From NCBI RefSeq assembly GCF_001971705.1, contig NZ_CP019327.1, positions 2,108,001 through 2,172,000 on the forward strand: DNA of 64,000 nucleotides, read 5' to 3'. Position numbers and translations under genes: made by a program. Shown here piece by piece: positions 1-8,980 of the stretch. The notes beneath the pieces were generated by a model. That model saw only the letters and a program-made list of their open reading frames with translations. It was not told the origin of the DNA and ran no database searches. This DNA is from Natronorubrum daqingense (GTDB lineage: Archaea > Halobacteriota > Halobacteria > Halobacteriales > Natrialbaceae). Each line of letters begins with the position of its first letter. The first letter of the stretch is position 1.

Positions 1-285
1 CGTGAGTGCGAGCGACCAGCCATGCTCGTACGTGCAACGTCACGAACCAAAAGTCTCTGCAATAGTCGCTGTTTTTCAGGTGTCGTCCGGTGAGCGTCGG
101 GAATCTACTCCTCGAGGTCCTCGAGTGAGCGGTTCAGTACGGGGTGAGTAGGTCACTAAGAGTGGAGAACCAGGGGGCGATTCAGTATCGTCGGATCGGC
201 TACTTCGGATGGGCGAAGTTGCAATGATAGCGCTACCGCTGGGTTGGGTACGAAAGGTGAAAACGAATCTGACCGCGATCGGCCG
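1..285. other. window edge, no gene recognised
   Basis: No convincing coding frame, tRNA or rRNA is seen in these bases on either strand. The stretch lies downstream of rpsJ, which reads right to left. Immediately after the rpsJ stop, the minus strand carries short T-runs (TTTT, then TTT). These could serve as an archaeal oligo-T transcription end for the tuf-rpsJ unit, but no strong hairpin is present. Confidence 0.5.
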
Positions 286-594
286 TTAGTCTTCGAGGAC
301 GATCTCGATCGAGACGTCGTTTGGCACCTGAATGCGCATGAGCTGGCGGAGTGCGCGTTCGTCGGCGTCCAGATCGATCAGGCGCTTGTGGACGCGCATC
401 TCCCAGTGCTCCCACGTTGCAGTGCCTTCGCCGTCAGGCGACTTCCGGGCCGGCACCTCGAGGGTCTTCGTCGGCAGTGGGATCGGACCGCTGAGGTTGA
501 CGCCGGTGTTGTTCGCAATCTCGCGGACGTCGTCACAGATATCGTCGAGGTCGTCTGGACTCGTGCCTGCGAGTCGAACGCGTGCCTGCTGCAT
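286..594 (-). CDS. rpsJ: 30S ribosomal protein S10 (uS10)
   Basis: Ribosomal protein uS10 of the small-subunit head, 102 residues, the usual archaeal length. The family pattern is clear: an N-terminal [10 protein letters not shown] strand, the [20 protein letters not shown] loop that contacts 16S rRNA, then [15 protein letters not shown] and a C-terminal [15 protein letters not shown] strand. The ATG lies directly beside the TAA stop of the EF-1A gene with no spacer. Co-transcription with EF-1A is therefore almost certain, which is the conserved archaeal str-type order EF-1A then S10. The next conserved gene would lie outside this window or elsewhere. Confidence 0.97.
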   Translation of the reverse strand: MQQARVRLAGTSPDDLDDICDDVREIANNTGVNLSGPIPLPTKTLEVPARKSPDGEGTATWEHWEMRVHKRLIDLDADERALRQLMRIQVPNDVSIEIVLED

Positions 595-1857
595 TTATTT
601 GCCGTCGACGTCGAGGACCTTGCCGGCCGCGATGGTCTGACCCATGTCACGGATGGCGAAGCTCCCGAGTTCTGGGATCTCGCTCGATGGCTCGATGCTG
701 AGTGGCTTTTGTGGTCGGATCGTGACCACAGCAGCGTCACCAGACTGGATGAAGTCGGGGTTCTCCTCGGCGACTTCACCGCTTGCGGGGTCCATCTTCT
801 TGTCGATGGATTCGATGGTACAGGCGACCTGTGCCGTGTGGGCGTGGAAGACTGGCGTGTAGCCAGCCGTGATCACGGATGGGTGTTGCATGACGACGAC
901 CTGTGCCTGGAACGTCTCGGCGACGCTCGGTGGCTCGTCGGCCGGGCCACAGACGTCACCGCGGCGGATGTCGTCCTTACCGATGCCACGAACGTTGAAT
1001 CCGACGTTGTCACCCGGCTCTGCTTTTGGCACCTCTTCGTGGTGCATCTCGATCGTCTTCACTTCGCCACCGACGTCCGATGGCTGGAAGGAGACGTTGT
1101 CGCCGATGTTCATGATACCGGTCTCGATTCGGCCGACTGGGACGGTCCCGATTCCCGAAATCGTGTATACGTCCTGAATTGGGAGCCGAAGCGGCGCGTC
1201 CGTTGGTGGCTCCGGCGCTGGCAGGTCGTTGAGTGCCTCGAGGAGGGTACGTCCGTCGTACCACGGCGTCTCGCCGGATTCGTCGGCGATGTTGTCGCCT
1301 TCGAATGCCGAAATCGGGATGAACGAGGCACCGTCGGTCTGGAACTGAACCTGCTTGAGCAGCTGGTTGACTTCCTCGACGACCTCGTCGAAGGTGTCCT
1401 CCTTGTAGTCGACGACGTCCATCTTGTTGACGCCGATGATGAGTTCGTCGATACCGAGGGTCCGAGCCAGGAACACGTGCTCCTGGGTCTGGGGCGCGAC
1501 ACCGTCGTCGGCGGCGACGACGAGGACGGCGTTGTCCGCCTGGGATGCGCCCGTGATCATGTTCTTGACGAAGTCGCGGTGACCAGGACAGTCGACGATG
1601 GTGAAATCGTAGGCGTCCGTCGAGAACTCCTGGTGGGCGATGTCGATGGTAACACCACGCTCTCGCTCTTCGGCGAGGTTGTCCATGACGTAGGCGAACT
1701 CGAAGCCGCCTTTGCCCTTCTCTTCTGCTTCTTCGCGGTGCTGTTCGATGACGTGCTCTGGTACGCTCCCCGTCTCGTAGAGGAGGCGTCCCACGAGCGT
1801 ACTCTTCCCGTGGTCGACGTGGCCGATGATGGCCAAGTTTTGATGTTGTTCGCTCAT
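595..1857 (-). CDS. tuf: translation elongation factor EF-1 alpha (aEF1A)
   Basis: GTPase that delivers aminoacyl-tRNA to the ribosome A site; 420 residues, normal for haloarchaea. The GTP-binding motifs are intact: G1 GHVDHGKST at residues 12-20, G3 DCPGH at 89-93 and G4 NKMD at 144-147. The two beta-barrel domains follow (for example [14 protein letters not shown] and [12 protein letters not shown]). The protein is strongly acidic, as expected in a salt-in cytoplasm. It is first in a two-gene unit with rpsJ. A TATA box (cttatat on the plus strand, 1882-1888) sits 25-31 bases ahead of the ATG, so the message probably has almost no leader. Confidence 0.98.
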   Translation of the reverse strand: MSEQHQNLAIIGHVDHGKSTLVGRLLYETGSVPEHVIEQHREEAEEKGKGGFEFAYVMDNLAEERERGVTIDIAHQEFSTDAYDFTIVDCPGHRDFVKNMITGASQADNAVLVVAADDGVAPQTQEHVFLARTLGIDELIIGVNKMDVVDYKEDTFDEVVEEVNQLLKQVQFQTDGASFIPISAFEGDNIADESGETPWYDGRTLLEALNDLPAPEPPTDAPLRLPIQDVYTISGIGTVPVGRIETGIMNIGDNVSFQPSDVGGEVKTIEMHHEEVPKAEPGDNVGFNVRGIGKDDIRRGDVCGPADEPPSVAETFQAQVVVMQHPSVITAGYTPVFHAHTAQVACTIESIDKKMDPASGEVAEENPDFIQSGDAAVVTIRPQKPLSIEPSSEIPELGSFAIRDMGQTIAAGKVLDVDGK

Positions 1858-1881
1858 TGTTGTAGCTCACGCGCAGAGGCG

Positions 1882-1888
1882 CTTATAT
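1882..1888 (-). promoter_or_regulatory. TATA box of the tuf-rpsJ unit
   Basis: Minus-strand sequence atataag centred about 28 bases upstream of the EF-1A ATG. Haloarchaeal TATA boxes lie about 26-28 bases before the transcription start, so transcription should begin within a few bases of the start codon, giving a leaderless or near-leaderless mRNA. No Shine-Dalgarno motif is seen before the ATG, which agrees with that reading. Confidence 0.55.
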
Positions 1889-2151
1889 CGGTGTAGTTTG
1901 CCCGTTGCGGTTAAAACCATTTCGAAAGCGAATTCTCCCGAACCCGACGCTTTCGTGCGGTTTGACTAGCATTCACACGATGGACGTGGCGCACTACAAC
2001 TGGTTTGTTTGGCCGACGGAGGGACCTTCGTTACGATTTCAATCGTGAGAAGAGACCGAAAGTCACCCGCGTCGACGTACTCACGATTCGTCGACACGAA
2101 CAGCACTCGAGCAGTGACGAACGATGCAGTTTCCAGACCGACATCGCGAGC

Positions 2152-3099
2152 CTACAGCGGTGGGAGCCTGCCGACGTCGGAGAGCACGGCCGTCGCCGTC
2201 TCCGGGCCACCCGCACCGCGACCGCTCGAGTGTAACGACCCGGCGTTTCGGGTTTCGATCTGGACGATGTTTCGCGTGCCGGTGACGGCGAGCGGCCCGT
2301 TTTCGGGGACGAGTCGTGGTCCGACGCGGACACCGTCGCGAGTCGCCTCACCGATGAGGCGAATCGTTCGGCCGTCCTCGGCGGCGAGGTCGAGTGCGCT
2401 GCCGGGGATGTTCTGAATGCCGTCGACGGTCGCGTCATTGAGTGCGAAGCCGCCGTCCGCGAGAACGTTCGCGAGGATGACGAACTTGAGCGCGGCGTCG
2501 GTGCCGTCGACGTCGAACGTCGGATCAGCCTCGGCGACGCCGAGGTCCTGCGCTTCTGCGAGAACGTGTTCGTAGTCGAGCCCCTCGGCAGCCATCCGGG
2601 TGAGGATGAAGTTCGCGGTACCGTTGAGCACCCCTCGGACGGCCGTTACGGCCTGTGGCGTGGAATCCTCGACCGTCGAGAGGATCGGAATCGCGCCGCC
2701 GACGGTCGCTTCGAACCGGATCGAGCCGGCACTGGCCGCCTCGAGTGCGCGGAGTTCTTCGTAGCGTTCTGCGACGGGACCTTTGTTCGCTAACACGACG
2801 TGGCGGTCGGCTTCGAGTGCGCGTTTGGTGTGTGAAAAGCCGGGCTGGGCGTCGCCGAGGGTCGTCGGCGTCGCCTCGACGAGCACGTCGTAGTCGGCCT
2901 CGAAGACTGTCTCGAGGTCACTGGAGCCGAGGGCGTCTCCGGCGAGTTTGCGCTCGAGTGCGCCGTCGATGTCGATGCCATCGTCGTCGACCGTTGCGGT
3001 GGTCGAATCGGCGAGCGCGACGACGTCGTGGCCGTAGTCACCGGCGAGGTCGGCGACCGATCGGCCGACGTCGCCAGCACCGAGGATTGCGAGTTTCAT
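2152..3099 (-). CDS. hom: homoserine dehydrogenase
   Basis: NAD(P)-dependent reduction of aspartate semialdehyde to homoserine, on the route to threonine and methionine. The 315 residues contain an N-terminal Rossmann motif (LAILGAGDVG, residues 3-12), the family's ATPTT/HVVLANKGPVA block, FEATVGGAIPIL, the RGVLNGTANFILT substrate-site motif, and AEADPTFDVDGTDAALK, which includes the catalytic lysine region. Length matches short archaeal forms that have no fused ACT domain. The ATG overlaps the stop of the upstream ACT-domain gene (ATGA, 3096-3099). A GGAGGTGA ribosome-binding site lies 6 bases ahead, inside that gene, so the two are translationally coupled. Confidence 0.94.
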   Translation of the reverse strand: MKLAILGAGDVGRSVADLAGDYGHDVVALADSTTATVDDDGIDIDGALERKLAGDALGSSDLETVFEADYDVLVEATPTTLGDAQPGFSHTKRALEADRHVVLANKGPVAERYEELRALEAASAGSIRFEATVGGAIPILSTVEDSTPQAVTAVRGVLNGTANFILTRMAAEGLDYEHVLAEAQDLGVAEADPTFDVDGTDAALKFVILANVLADGGFALNDATVDGIQNIPGSALDLAAEDGRTIRLIGEATRDGVRVGPRLVPENGPLAVTGTRNIVQIETRNAGSLHSSGRGAGGPETATAVLSDVGRLPPL

Positions 3100-3656
3100 G
3101 CGGTCTCACCTCCGAGAAGCGGTTCGACGACGGTGAGCTCTTTGTCCGAACCGATCGAGCGAATCGCCGACAGCGCGGCGTCGGATTGGCCGGAGTCGAT
3201 CGCCAGTCGAATGCGAGCGCTCGAGACGGCTTCCGTTCCGTCGGGAGCCGTCAGCGAGAGGTCGCGAACGACGGCGTTCGCGTCGGATTCGATCTTCGAG
3301 AGCGTGTCCGAGAGATCGGTTTCGACGATGTTACCGACCAACACGACGCTGATCTCCTCGCCGTAGTGTTCGGCACCGGCTTGAATGACGTTGACGCCGG
3401 CGTCGCGAAGGGCCTCGACGATGCCGTCGAATCTGTCCGGCGGACTTTCCAGGTCGACCTCGACGGGAATGTGTCCGCGAGGAGTGATACTTCCGCGTTC
3501 GTGGTGGATGCTCAACAGGTTTCCACCGTTGTCGGCGATCGGTGCGAGCGCGCGAAGTAACTCGCCAGGTTCGTCGACGAGTTCGAGGCGGACGGTGTAG
3601 GCACGAACGCCGCCGTCTGTTTCCGCTTTCTCGTCGTCGGCGGGGTCGTTACTCAC
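3096..3656 (-). CDS. ACT-domain amino-acid-binding protein, operon with hom
   Basis: Small cytosolic protein of 186 residues with two ACT-like halves. The N-terminal one is clear (YTVRLELVDEPGELLRALAP, then a GGNLLSIHHERG segment); the second half carries VVLVGNIVETDLSDTL. ACT domains bind amino acids and regulate biosynthetic enzymes. Because it is coupled to homoserine dehydrogenase, which here lacks its own ACT domain, it is probably the feedback-sensing subunit; this is inference. A GTG at 3656 is chosen because a perfect GGAGGTGA lies 5 bases upstream. Another GTG at 3686 would add ten residues but has no such site. A TATA-like tatatcc lies near 3727-3733. Confidence 0.85.
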   Translation of the reverse strand: MSNDPADDEKAETDGGVRAYTVRLELVDEPGELLRALAPIADNGGNLLSIHHERGSITPRGHIPVEVDLESPPDRFDGIVEALRDAGVNVIQAGAEHYGEEISVVLVGNIVETDLSDTLSKIESDANAVVRDLSLTAPDGTEAVSSARIRLAIDSGQSDAALSAIRSIGSDKELTVVEPLLGGETA

Positions 3657-3847
3657 TGCCGTCACCTCCGTGTCGCAAGCGTCCACACGTCGTCATGGTG
3701 TACGAGTCCGTAATGGGCGCGTAAAAGGATATAGGACTTCCCAAAACTCTCCGCCCCTGTTACCGTGAACCATACTCGAGGCGAGCGGCGAGCAGGCGGC
3801 GAACGACGCTGGCAGGGGCACGATTCGAGGCCCGAAAGGGAGGCCAA

Positions 3848-4252
3848 CTAGAGGTGGTCTTTCCCCGGGTTCGACGAACCCCAGTCACCGCGACCACCTT
3901 CCGTCCGGTCGACGCCCATGATCGATTCGGCCTGATCGGGGCCACCGAGGCTCTCTCGAGCGTCGGGAACGCGGACGGTGACCTCGTCGATTTCGGGCCA
4001 CGTGATGAGTTCGGCCTCGATGTTGTTCGTCGTAATGCCGCTGACTGAACAGCCTTTACAGCCGCCGCCGAGTTCGACGATGACTTCGCCTGTTTCGGGG
4101 TCGGCCTCGCGGACGGCGCTCGTCCCGCCGTGCATCTGGATGATCGGCATCTCGCGACTGAGCCACGCTTCGACGCGCTCTTTGAGCGACCGCTCGCCGT
4201 CTGCGGCGTCGGCGTCACCGGACGCGTCGGATGCGGCGTCGGGAGGTGTCAT
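3848..4252 (-). CDS. NifU C-terminal-like Fe-S scaffold protein
   Basis: 134-residue cytosolic protein. It contains the NifU C-terminal (Nfu) domain in its middle: an acidic N-terminus, then LKERVEAWLSREMPIIQMHG, a VIVELGGGCKGCSVSG stretch with the conserved CxxC, and TNNIEAELITWPEIDEVTVR. Nfu domains bind a [4Fe-4S] cluster between two monomers through the CxxC and pass it to target proteins. The tail (GPDQAESIMGVDR..GDWGSSNPGKDHL) is a haloarchaeal extension of unknown role. The ATG at 4252 begins MTPPDAASD; an upstream start would add 14 residues without support. It stands alone between the ACT gene and the LVIVD-repeat gene. Confidence 0.87.
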   Translation of the reverse strand: MTPPDAASDASGDADAADGERSLKERVEAWLSREMPIIQMHGGTSAVREADPETGEVIVELGGGCKGCSVSGITTNNIEAELITWPEIDEVTVRVPDARESLGGPDQAESIMGVDRTEGGRGDWGSSNPGKDHL

Positions 4253-4327
4253 GGTTCGACGTACGCGCTCGAGCGGTGAATAAGGTTTTGACACTCGCTA
4301 CCATCCATCAGGATCGATCCTGATGGT

Positions 4328-5743
4328 TTACTCACCTTCACCGGCGGGTTCGCCAGCAGACTCACCGTTGTTGCGCCAGTTACGTCGGCGCAGCCACTCG
4401 AGGGCGACGACCCCACCGGTAATGCCAGCAGCACCGGCGGTGACGCCACCGCCCGGGATCGCCTCGAACAGGCTTTCAGCGGTGCCCGCGTCGATGTCGA
4501 TCGAGAAGGTGTAGAGGGCGCCCTCGGTGTCCGCGCCCGGGATCAGTTGCGTGCTGCTCGCGACGAACGTCTCGCCGGGGTCGGCGACTCGAGCGGTCCA
4601 GAAGCCGGCCGTATCGGTATCACGCCAGTGGGCGAGTTCCTCGGGCTCTGCGGGGTCGCTCACGTCGTGTATCCTGACGCCGCCCTGGTACCACGAGGAG
4701 TAGAGACGGTCGTCTCGGAGTTCGAAATTGTGTGCGGTCGTCCACTCTCCGCCGTCGTAGGTTGCGTCGCCGGCGGCCGGGGCGTCGATCGACGCGAGCG
4801 ATTCTGGCTCGTCCGGATCGCTCACGTCGTAGAGGTCGATCCCGCCGGGGCCGTCGGGGTCGTCGCCGCCCGTCTCCCAGGCCTCCCGACCCACCGCGAG
4901 GAGGTCGCCGGTGTCGTCGACAGCCGAATAGTGGTCGTTCCCCGGGAGGCCGAGTTGAGCATCTTGGTCCGACAACTCGAGTGACTCCTCGAGCGTCGCG
5001 TCGCTCACGTGCGAGCGGTACGTCGGTTCGCTCGGGTCGCTGACGTCGACGAGGTAGGTGCCGGCGTTCCAGTGAGCGAGGTACGCGATGTCGTCGTGGA
5101 CGTAGACGTCGTGGTTGTACCGTGCGAGCCAGTAGACGTCCTCCCAGTCGGGTTCGCGTTCGAGGAGCGACCAGCTCCCGATTTCGTCGACCTCGTCGTC
5201 GCTCACGTCGTAGATCACGAGCGGGTTATCGTCCTCGCCGTTGGCCACTACGTAGAGCAGATCGTCCTCGAGAAAGCAGTTGTGGATGTGAAAACCGGTT
5301 TCGTAGTCCGCGACGACGGTCGGTTCGGCGGGGTCGCTCACGTCGTAGAGTTCGAAGCCGTGAAAGACGTCCTCGTCCGTCCTGTTGGCCGGGCCGACGA
5401 CGGCGAGGCGGTCGCCGTCGACTTTGACGTCGAGAATCTCGCGAAACGGGGTTCCATCGACCTCGAGCATGAACTCCTCCGCGAGGACCTCGGGGTCGGA
5501 GGGATCACTGATATCGACCGTCGCGAAGCCGTCGGCCGCGGCGACGTACACCGTATCGCCGTCGTCGCCGACGACGGCTTCGGTTGCACCGTCGACCTCG
5601 ACGCGACCGAGCGGTTCGTACCCGGAGGGCGTCGACTCGGCCGCGACAGCCGTGGCTGCAGGGGACGACGAGACGAGCGCCTCAGAGAGGAGGAGCGATC
5701 CGCCCGCGCCAGCGCCGGCCCGGAGGAAGGATCTCCGCTGCAT
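4328..5743 (-). CDS. Tat-exported LVIVD-repeat (beta-propeller) protein
   Basis: 471 residues. It begins with a twin-arginine-type signal (QRRSFLRAGAGAGG, then a hydrophobic stretch to about residue 35). About eight LVIVD-type repeats follow, each ending in a form of YDVSDPxEP preceded by DDLLYVVANG- or DIAYLAHW-like strands. This is the pattern of choice-of-anchor/LVIVD proteins that fold as beta-propellers outside the cell. Near the C-terminus a glycine- and alanine-rich hydrophobic segment (IPGGGVTAGAAGITGGVVAL) followed by LRRRNWRNN looks like a membrane anchor. The start was set at the methionine that opens the Tat signal, since the longer frame adds 34 unlikely residues. It is surface-located and its ligand is unknown. 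Confidence 0.85.
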   Translation of the reverse strand: MQRRSFLRAGAGAGGSLLLSEALVSSSPAATAVAAESTPSGYEPLGRVEVDGATEAVVGDDGDTVYVAAADGFATVDISDPSDPEVLAEEFMLEVDGTPFREILDVKVDGDRLAVVGPANRTDEDVFHGFELYDVSDPAEPTVVADYETGFHIHNCFLEDDLLYVVANGEDDNPLVIYDVSDDEVDEIGSWSLLEREPDWEDVYWLARYNHDVYVHDDIAYLAHWNAGTYLVDVSDPSEPTYRSHVSDATLEESLELSDQDAQLGLPGNDHYSAVDDTGDLLAVGREAWETGGDDPDGPGGIDLYDVSDPDEPESLASIDAPAAGDATYDGGEWTTAHNFELRDDRLYSSWYQGGVRIHDVSDPAEPEELAHWRDTDTAGFWTARVADPGETFVASSTQLIPGADTEGALYTFSIDIDAGTAESLFEAIPGGGVTAGAAGITGGVVALEWLRRRNWRNNGESAGEPAGEGE

Positions 5744-5841
5744 ACGTCGTCCACGGGTCGAACGAGCAAGAAAGACGTGGTCAGTCTCGATTCGTGCCGG
5801 TTTCTCGACTGGGGGAAGACGGTCGTCGTCGGTCGATTTGC

Positions 5842-6813
5842 TCACAGCCGTCGACGGTCGCCCGTTCCGCCGGTCAACGCGCTGGCGAGCGCGCCCTCAA
5901 CCACCACGTCGTCGCCCTGATCGGTGACGCGAATTTCGGGGACGTTCGTCATCACCAGTTCCGCGACTCGTTCGCGGATCGGATCGACAACTAACTCCTC
6001 GTTGTGTAGGGCCACGGCCCCGCCGAAGGAGACCACGATCGGTGCGAACGCGTGAATGACGTTCGTGACGCCGATCGCGTTCCAGTGGGCGAGTTGGTCG
6101 ATGACGTAATCGGCTAGCTCGTCGTCGCCGGCCAGCGCGAAGACGTCCTTTGCGGTGAAATCAGGGCCTTCGAGCGGCAGATCGGTCGAGATCGTCGGGT
6201 CGTCTTCGGCGAGCAGTCTGGCGTAGTTCGGGATCGCGTTCCCCGAACAGTAGGCTTCCCAGTGGCCGTCGCGGCCACAGCCACAGGTCAGCCTGCCGTG
6301 GGGGTCGACGACGTAGTGGCCGACTTCCCCGGCGTTGCCGTCCCAGCCGTCCATGATCTCGCCGTCACAGCAGACCCCGGCACCGATCCCCGAGGAGATC
6401 GTGATGTAGGCCATATCGTCCGGGTTGCTAACGGCGTGAAACCGCTCGCCGATGACGCCCGCCGTAGTGTCGTTGTGCAGGTAGACCTCGTCGCTGTCGA
6501 TCAGTTTCTCGAGCGGTCCAGTCAACGGAATTCGGTCGATCGAGTCCGGGAGATTCGCGGGATCGATAACGGCACCCTCTGCGAGGTCGAACGGGCCGAT
6601 CGAGCCGATTCCCGCGGCGACGATTTCCTCGGGGGCAATTCCGGCGTCGTCACACGCGTTTCGAAGCGTTCGAAGGACGCCCTCCGTTACGTCGATCCCC
6701 GTCGGGCCGCGCGGCGTCGATCGGCGAGCCGAGCCGATCGTCGCTCCGTCGGGTTCTGCGACGACCGCTCGAACGTTCGTCGCACCGAGATCGACGCCCG
6801 CATAGTAGTCCAT
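5842..6813 (-). CDS. ROK-family sugar kinase (glucokinase-like)
   Basis: 323-residue ATP-dependent kinase of the ROK family. The ASKHA phosphate-1 motif is at the N-terminus (YAGVDLGATNVRAVV, residues 4-18). The sugar-site HNDTTAGVIGE follows, then ISSGIGAGV, the GNAGEVGHYVVDP block with the catalytic and zinc histidine, and the ROK zinc motif CGCGRDGHWEAYCSG. The adenosine-site segment is VSFGGAVALHNEE. The most likely substrate is glucose or a related hexose; sequence alone does not settle this. The LVIVD gene follows 98 bases downstream on the same strand, but a functional link is unproven. Confidence 0.9.
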   Translation of the reverse strand: MDYYAGVDLGATNVRAVVAEPDGATIGSARRSTPRGPTGIDVTEGVLRTLRNACDDAGIAPEEIVAAGIGSIGPFDLAEGAVIDPANLPDSIDRIPLTGPLEKLIDSDEVYLHNDTTAGVIGERFHAVSNPDDMAYITISSGIGAGVCCDGEIMDGWDGNAGEVGHYVVDPHGRLTCGCGRDGHWEAYCSGNAIPNYARLLAEDDPTISTDLPLEGPDFTAKDVFALAGDDELADYVIDQLAHWNAIGVTNVIHAFAPIVVSFGGAVALHNEELVVDPIRERVAELVMTNVPEIRVTDQGDDVVVEGALASALTGGTGDRRRL

Positions 6814-6946
6814 CCTGTCTGAGGGACAGCCGCCGTCGTACTTAACTACACATACTCGCGGGCGAGTAGTATTTCGAAACAGTCAACGTTTCTGATAGCC
6901 GGTTCGCCCTACGTTCTCGCGCTACTCGGCTGGCGACCCTCTCACG

Positions 6947-7621
6947 CTACTCACTCGACGCCGACTCGTCCTCCCCGGCGTCCACTGCGAACGAACCGTA
7001 CTCGAGGTCGCCCGCTCGCTCGTATCGAAGCATCTGGACACCCGTACTCGAGGTCTCCGCGTTCTGCAACTCGAGGGCAGCAGGGATCGTTCCGTCGGCG
7101 AACAGTCGCTTTCCCTCCCCCAGCACCAGCGGGAAGACCCAGAGCCAGAACTCGTTGACGAGGTCGGCAGCGAGCAGTGACTGGATCATATCGTGGCTTC
7201 CCTGAACCACGAGCACATCGTCGGGATCCAATTCGAGGTCACCCACAGCGTCCGCGACGTCGCCCGAGAGGAGCGTCGAGTTGGTCCACGTCACCTCCTC
7301 GAGCGTTCGCGAGGCGACGTACTTCGGCATGGCGTTCAGCCGGTTTGCGGTCGGGTCGTCCTCGGGGTCGACGTTGGGCCAGTGGGATGCGAAGAGTTCG
7401 TACGTCTTCCGGCCGAGTAACAACGCGTCGGCCTCGGCGAACTGGCGGTCCATGCGCTCACCCATCAGTTCGTCCCAGTAGGTGACCGACCACCCGCCGT
7501 ACTCGAAACCTCCCGCTCGGTCCTCCTCGGGGCCACCCGGTGCCTGCATCACGCCATCGAGCGTGAGAAACGTTGCAACGACGATAGTGCCGGTCGGTTC
7601 GTCGGGTCGATTCTCGCCCAT
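6947..7621 (-). CDS. dihydrofolate reductase / RibD C-terminal family protein
   Basis: 224 residues with the RibD C-terminal/DHFR-like fold. The N-terminal strand is VVATFLTLDGVMQAPGGPEE, followed by ADALLLGRKTYELFASHWP, then KYVASRTLEEVTWTNSTLL, and a DVLVVQGSHDMIQSLLAADLVNEF-type region with VFPLVLGEGKRLF. These match the NADPH-binding reductases often annotated as dihydrofolate reductase family. True folate reductase activity is not implied. The start at MGENRPDEP fits the family better than the longer frame. No operon partner is evident. Confidence 0.85.
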   Translation of the reverse strand: MGENRPDEPTGTIVVATFLTLDGVMQAPGGPEEDRAGGFEYGGWSVTYWDELMGERMDRQFAEADALLLGRKTYELFASHWPNVDPEDDPTANRLNAMPKYVASRTLEEVTWTNSTLLSGDVADAVGDLELDPDDVLVVQGSHDMIQSLLAADLVNEFWLWVFPLVLGEGKRLFADGTIPAALELQNAETSSTGVQMLRYERAGDLEYGSFAVDAGEDESASSE

Positions 7622-7828
7622 CTGGGAATTCACACGAGCAGCGGCGATAATTGGACCCCCTGCAGTACTCGAGGGCGCCACTCGCGGCCAGCAGCGCCAC
7701 TCGCGACCGGTATCGACACGACCGAGTGTGAACCTCACGAGTCGAGACGAGAGCGAAGAGCAGCGACAACAACGAACGGCGAGAAAGACGAGAGCGAGCG
7801 GATTGCCTCGACGGTGTGCGGCCTCGAG

Positions 7829-8293
7829 TTACTCCATTACGTCGAGATCGCGGAAGTACGTTACCGGACAGGGTGCTTGCAGAATGATTTCCTGTGAGAC
7901 GGATCCCATCACGGCCTTTTCTGCGGGCGAGCGCCGGCGACCGCCGACGACCATCCGATCCGCGTCGACGTCGATCGCCATGTCGACGACTTTGGTGCTG
8001 ACGTCGCCGAGTGCACCACGGATCTCGTAGTCGACGCCGGCGTCTTCGAAGATGTCCGCCAGGTCTCCCACCGGCGAGCGTCGCCTGGCGACCTCGTCCG
8101 GATCGACGTCGTCGACGCGCGCGTCGAGATCGAGGTCGTCGTAGATATCCTCGTATTCGTCAGCCGTGAAGGCGTGTCCGATCACGACCGACGCGTCGAG
8201 AGGGTCTGCGATCTCGAGGACGGTATCCGCGAGTTCCTCGGCACGGACGGTATCCATCGGCCCGACTGCAAGCAGTATCGTATCGATCGCCAT
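7829..8293 (-). CDS. universal stress protein (UspA family), paralogue 1
   Basis: 154-residue UspA-fold cytosolic protein. The first strand is DTILLAVGPMD, and the C-terminal region ADRMVVGGRRRSPAEKAVMG contains the nucleotide-binding GG-x-GS-type loop in modified form, ending APCPVTYFRD. It is closely related to the gene 110 bases upstream (8404-8868). The two share FTxxEYxD, EDxxxxYEIRG, VDADR and RRRSP, so this is a recent tandem duplication. A minus-strand TATA-like tacttaag near 8320-8327 suggests its own promoter. Confidence 0.88.
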   Translation of the reverse strand: MAIDTILLAVGPMDTVRAEELADTVLEIADPLDASVVIGHAFTADEYEDIYDDLDLDARVDDVDPDEVARRRSPVGDLADIFEDAGVDYEIRGALGDVSTKVVDMAIDVDADRMVVGGRRRSPAEKAVMGSVSQEIILQAPCPVTYFRDLDVME

Positions 8294-8403
8294 ACCACGA
8301 CAGTGGTCTTGCCACCCGCTTAAGTATTCTCGTCTCCACAGTATTCCCGAAACGAAGGGACGAGGAGCGTGCGTGGACGAGCGGGGGCTACTGCGAGAAC
8401 GAG

Positions 8404-8868
8404 TCAGTCGTCGAAGTAATCGCCGCGGACGAACGTGACCGGACACGGTGCCGAGAGCAAGACTTCCTGCGCCGTCGAGCCGAATACCGCCTTTCCGGTC
8501 GGAGAACGGCGTCGACCGCCGACGATGACGCGGTCGGCGTCGACGCTCGTCGCGAGGTCGACGATCGCCGGGCCGTGTTCGCCGATTGTGCCACGGATTT
8601 CGTACTCGAGGTCCTGATCCTCGATCGTTTCGCGGAGGTCGATGATCGTCTGGTGGCGTCGAGCGACGTCGTCCGGTTCGACGTCTTCGGCTTCGCGATC
8701 GAACTCGAGTCGCGAGAGCACGTCGTCGTATTCGCTTTTGGTAAAGACGTGTGCGAGGACGACGGTTGCATCGGCTGGCGCTGCGACGTCGACGACGGCG
8801 TCGATCAGTTCGTCGCTTCGATCTGCGTCGCCGGGACCGACGGCGAGTAAGACGGTTTCGAGCGTCAT
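8404..8868 (-). CDS. universal stress protein (UspA family), paralogue 2
   Basis: 154-residue UspA-like protein with the same length and layout as its downstream neighbour. It has ETVLLAVGPGDADRSDEL at the N-terminus, EIRGTIGEHGPAIVDLA, DRVIVGGRRRSPTGKAVFGS and APCPVTFVRGDYF at the C-terminus. The P-loop-like GGRRRSPTGKAVFGS is the expected ATP-binding region. It is probably the first gene of a tandem pair of paralogues. Stress-related nucleotide binding is the family role; the specific signal is unknown. Confidence 0.88.
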   Translation of the reverse strand: MTLETVLLAVGPGDADRSDELIDAVVDVAAPADATVVLAHVFTKSEYDDVLSRLEFDREAEDVEPDDVARRHQTIIDLRETIEDQDLEYEIRGTIGEHGPAIVDLATSVDADRVIVGGRRRSPTGKAVFGSTAQEVLLSAPCPVTFVRGDYFDD

Positions 8869-8980
8869 ACCGAGAGTAACCTGACGAGGGACCGTAAAGC
8901 CACGTTTCGAGGTGAACGCCGCCGGTCGGCTGAACGATCCGCGCGCTTTTTTGGCGCTGTCCTCGGTAGTGAGGTTACGA

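Noticed and set aside
1-285. tRNA gene downstream of rpsJ
   Set aside because: I looked for the T-arm GGTTCRA pattern and an acceptor stem on both strands and found neither.
244-1896. Long plus-strand open frame antisense to EF-1A and rpsJ
   Set aside because: It lacks any family pattern and lies entirely opposite two highly conserved genes. High GC content in the third codon positions of those genes keeps this frame open.
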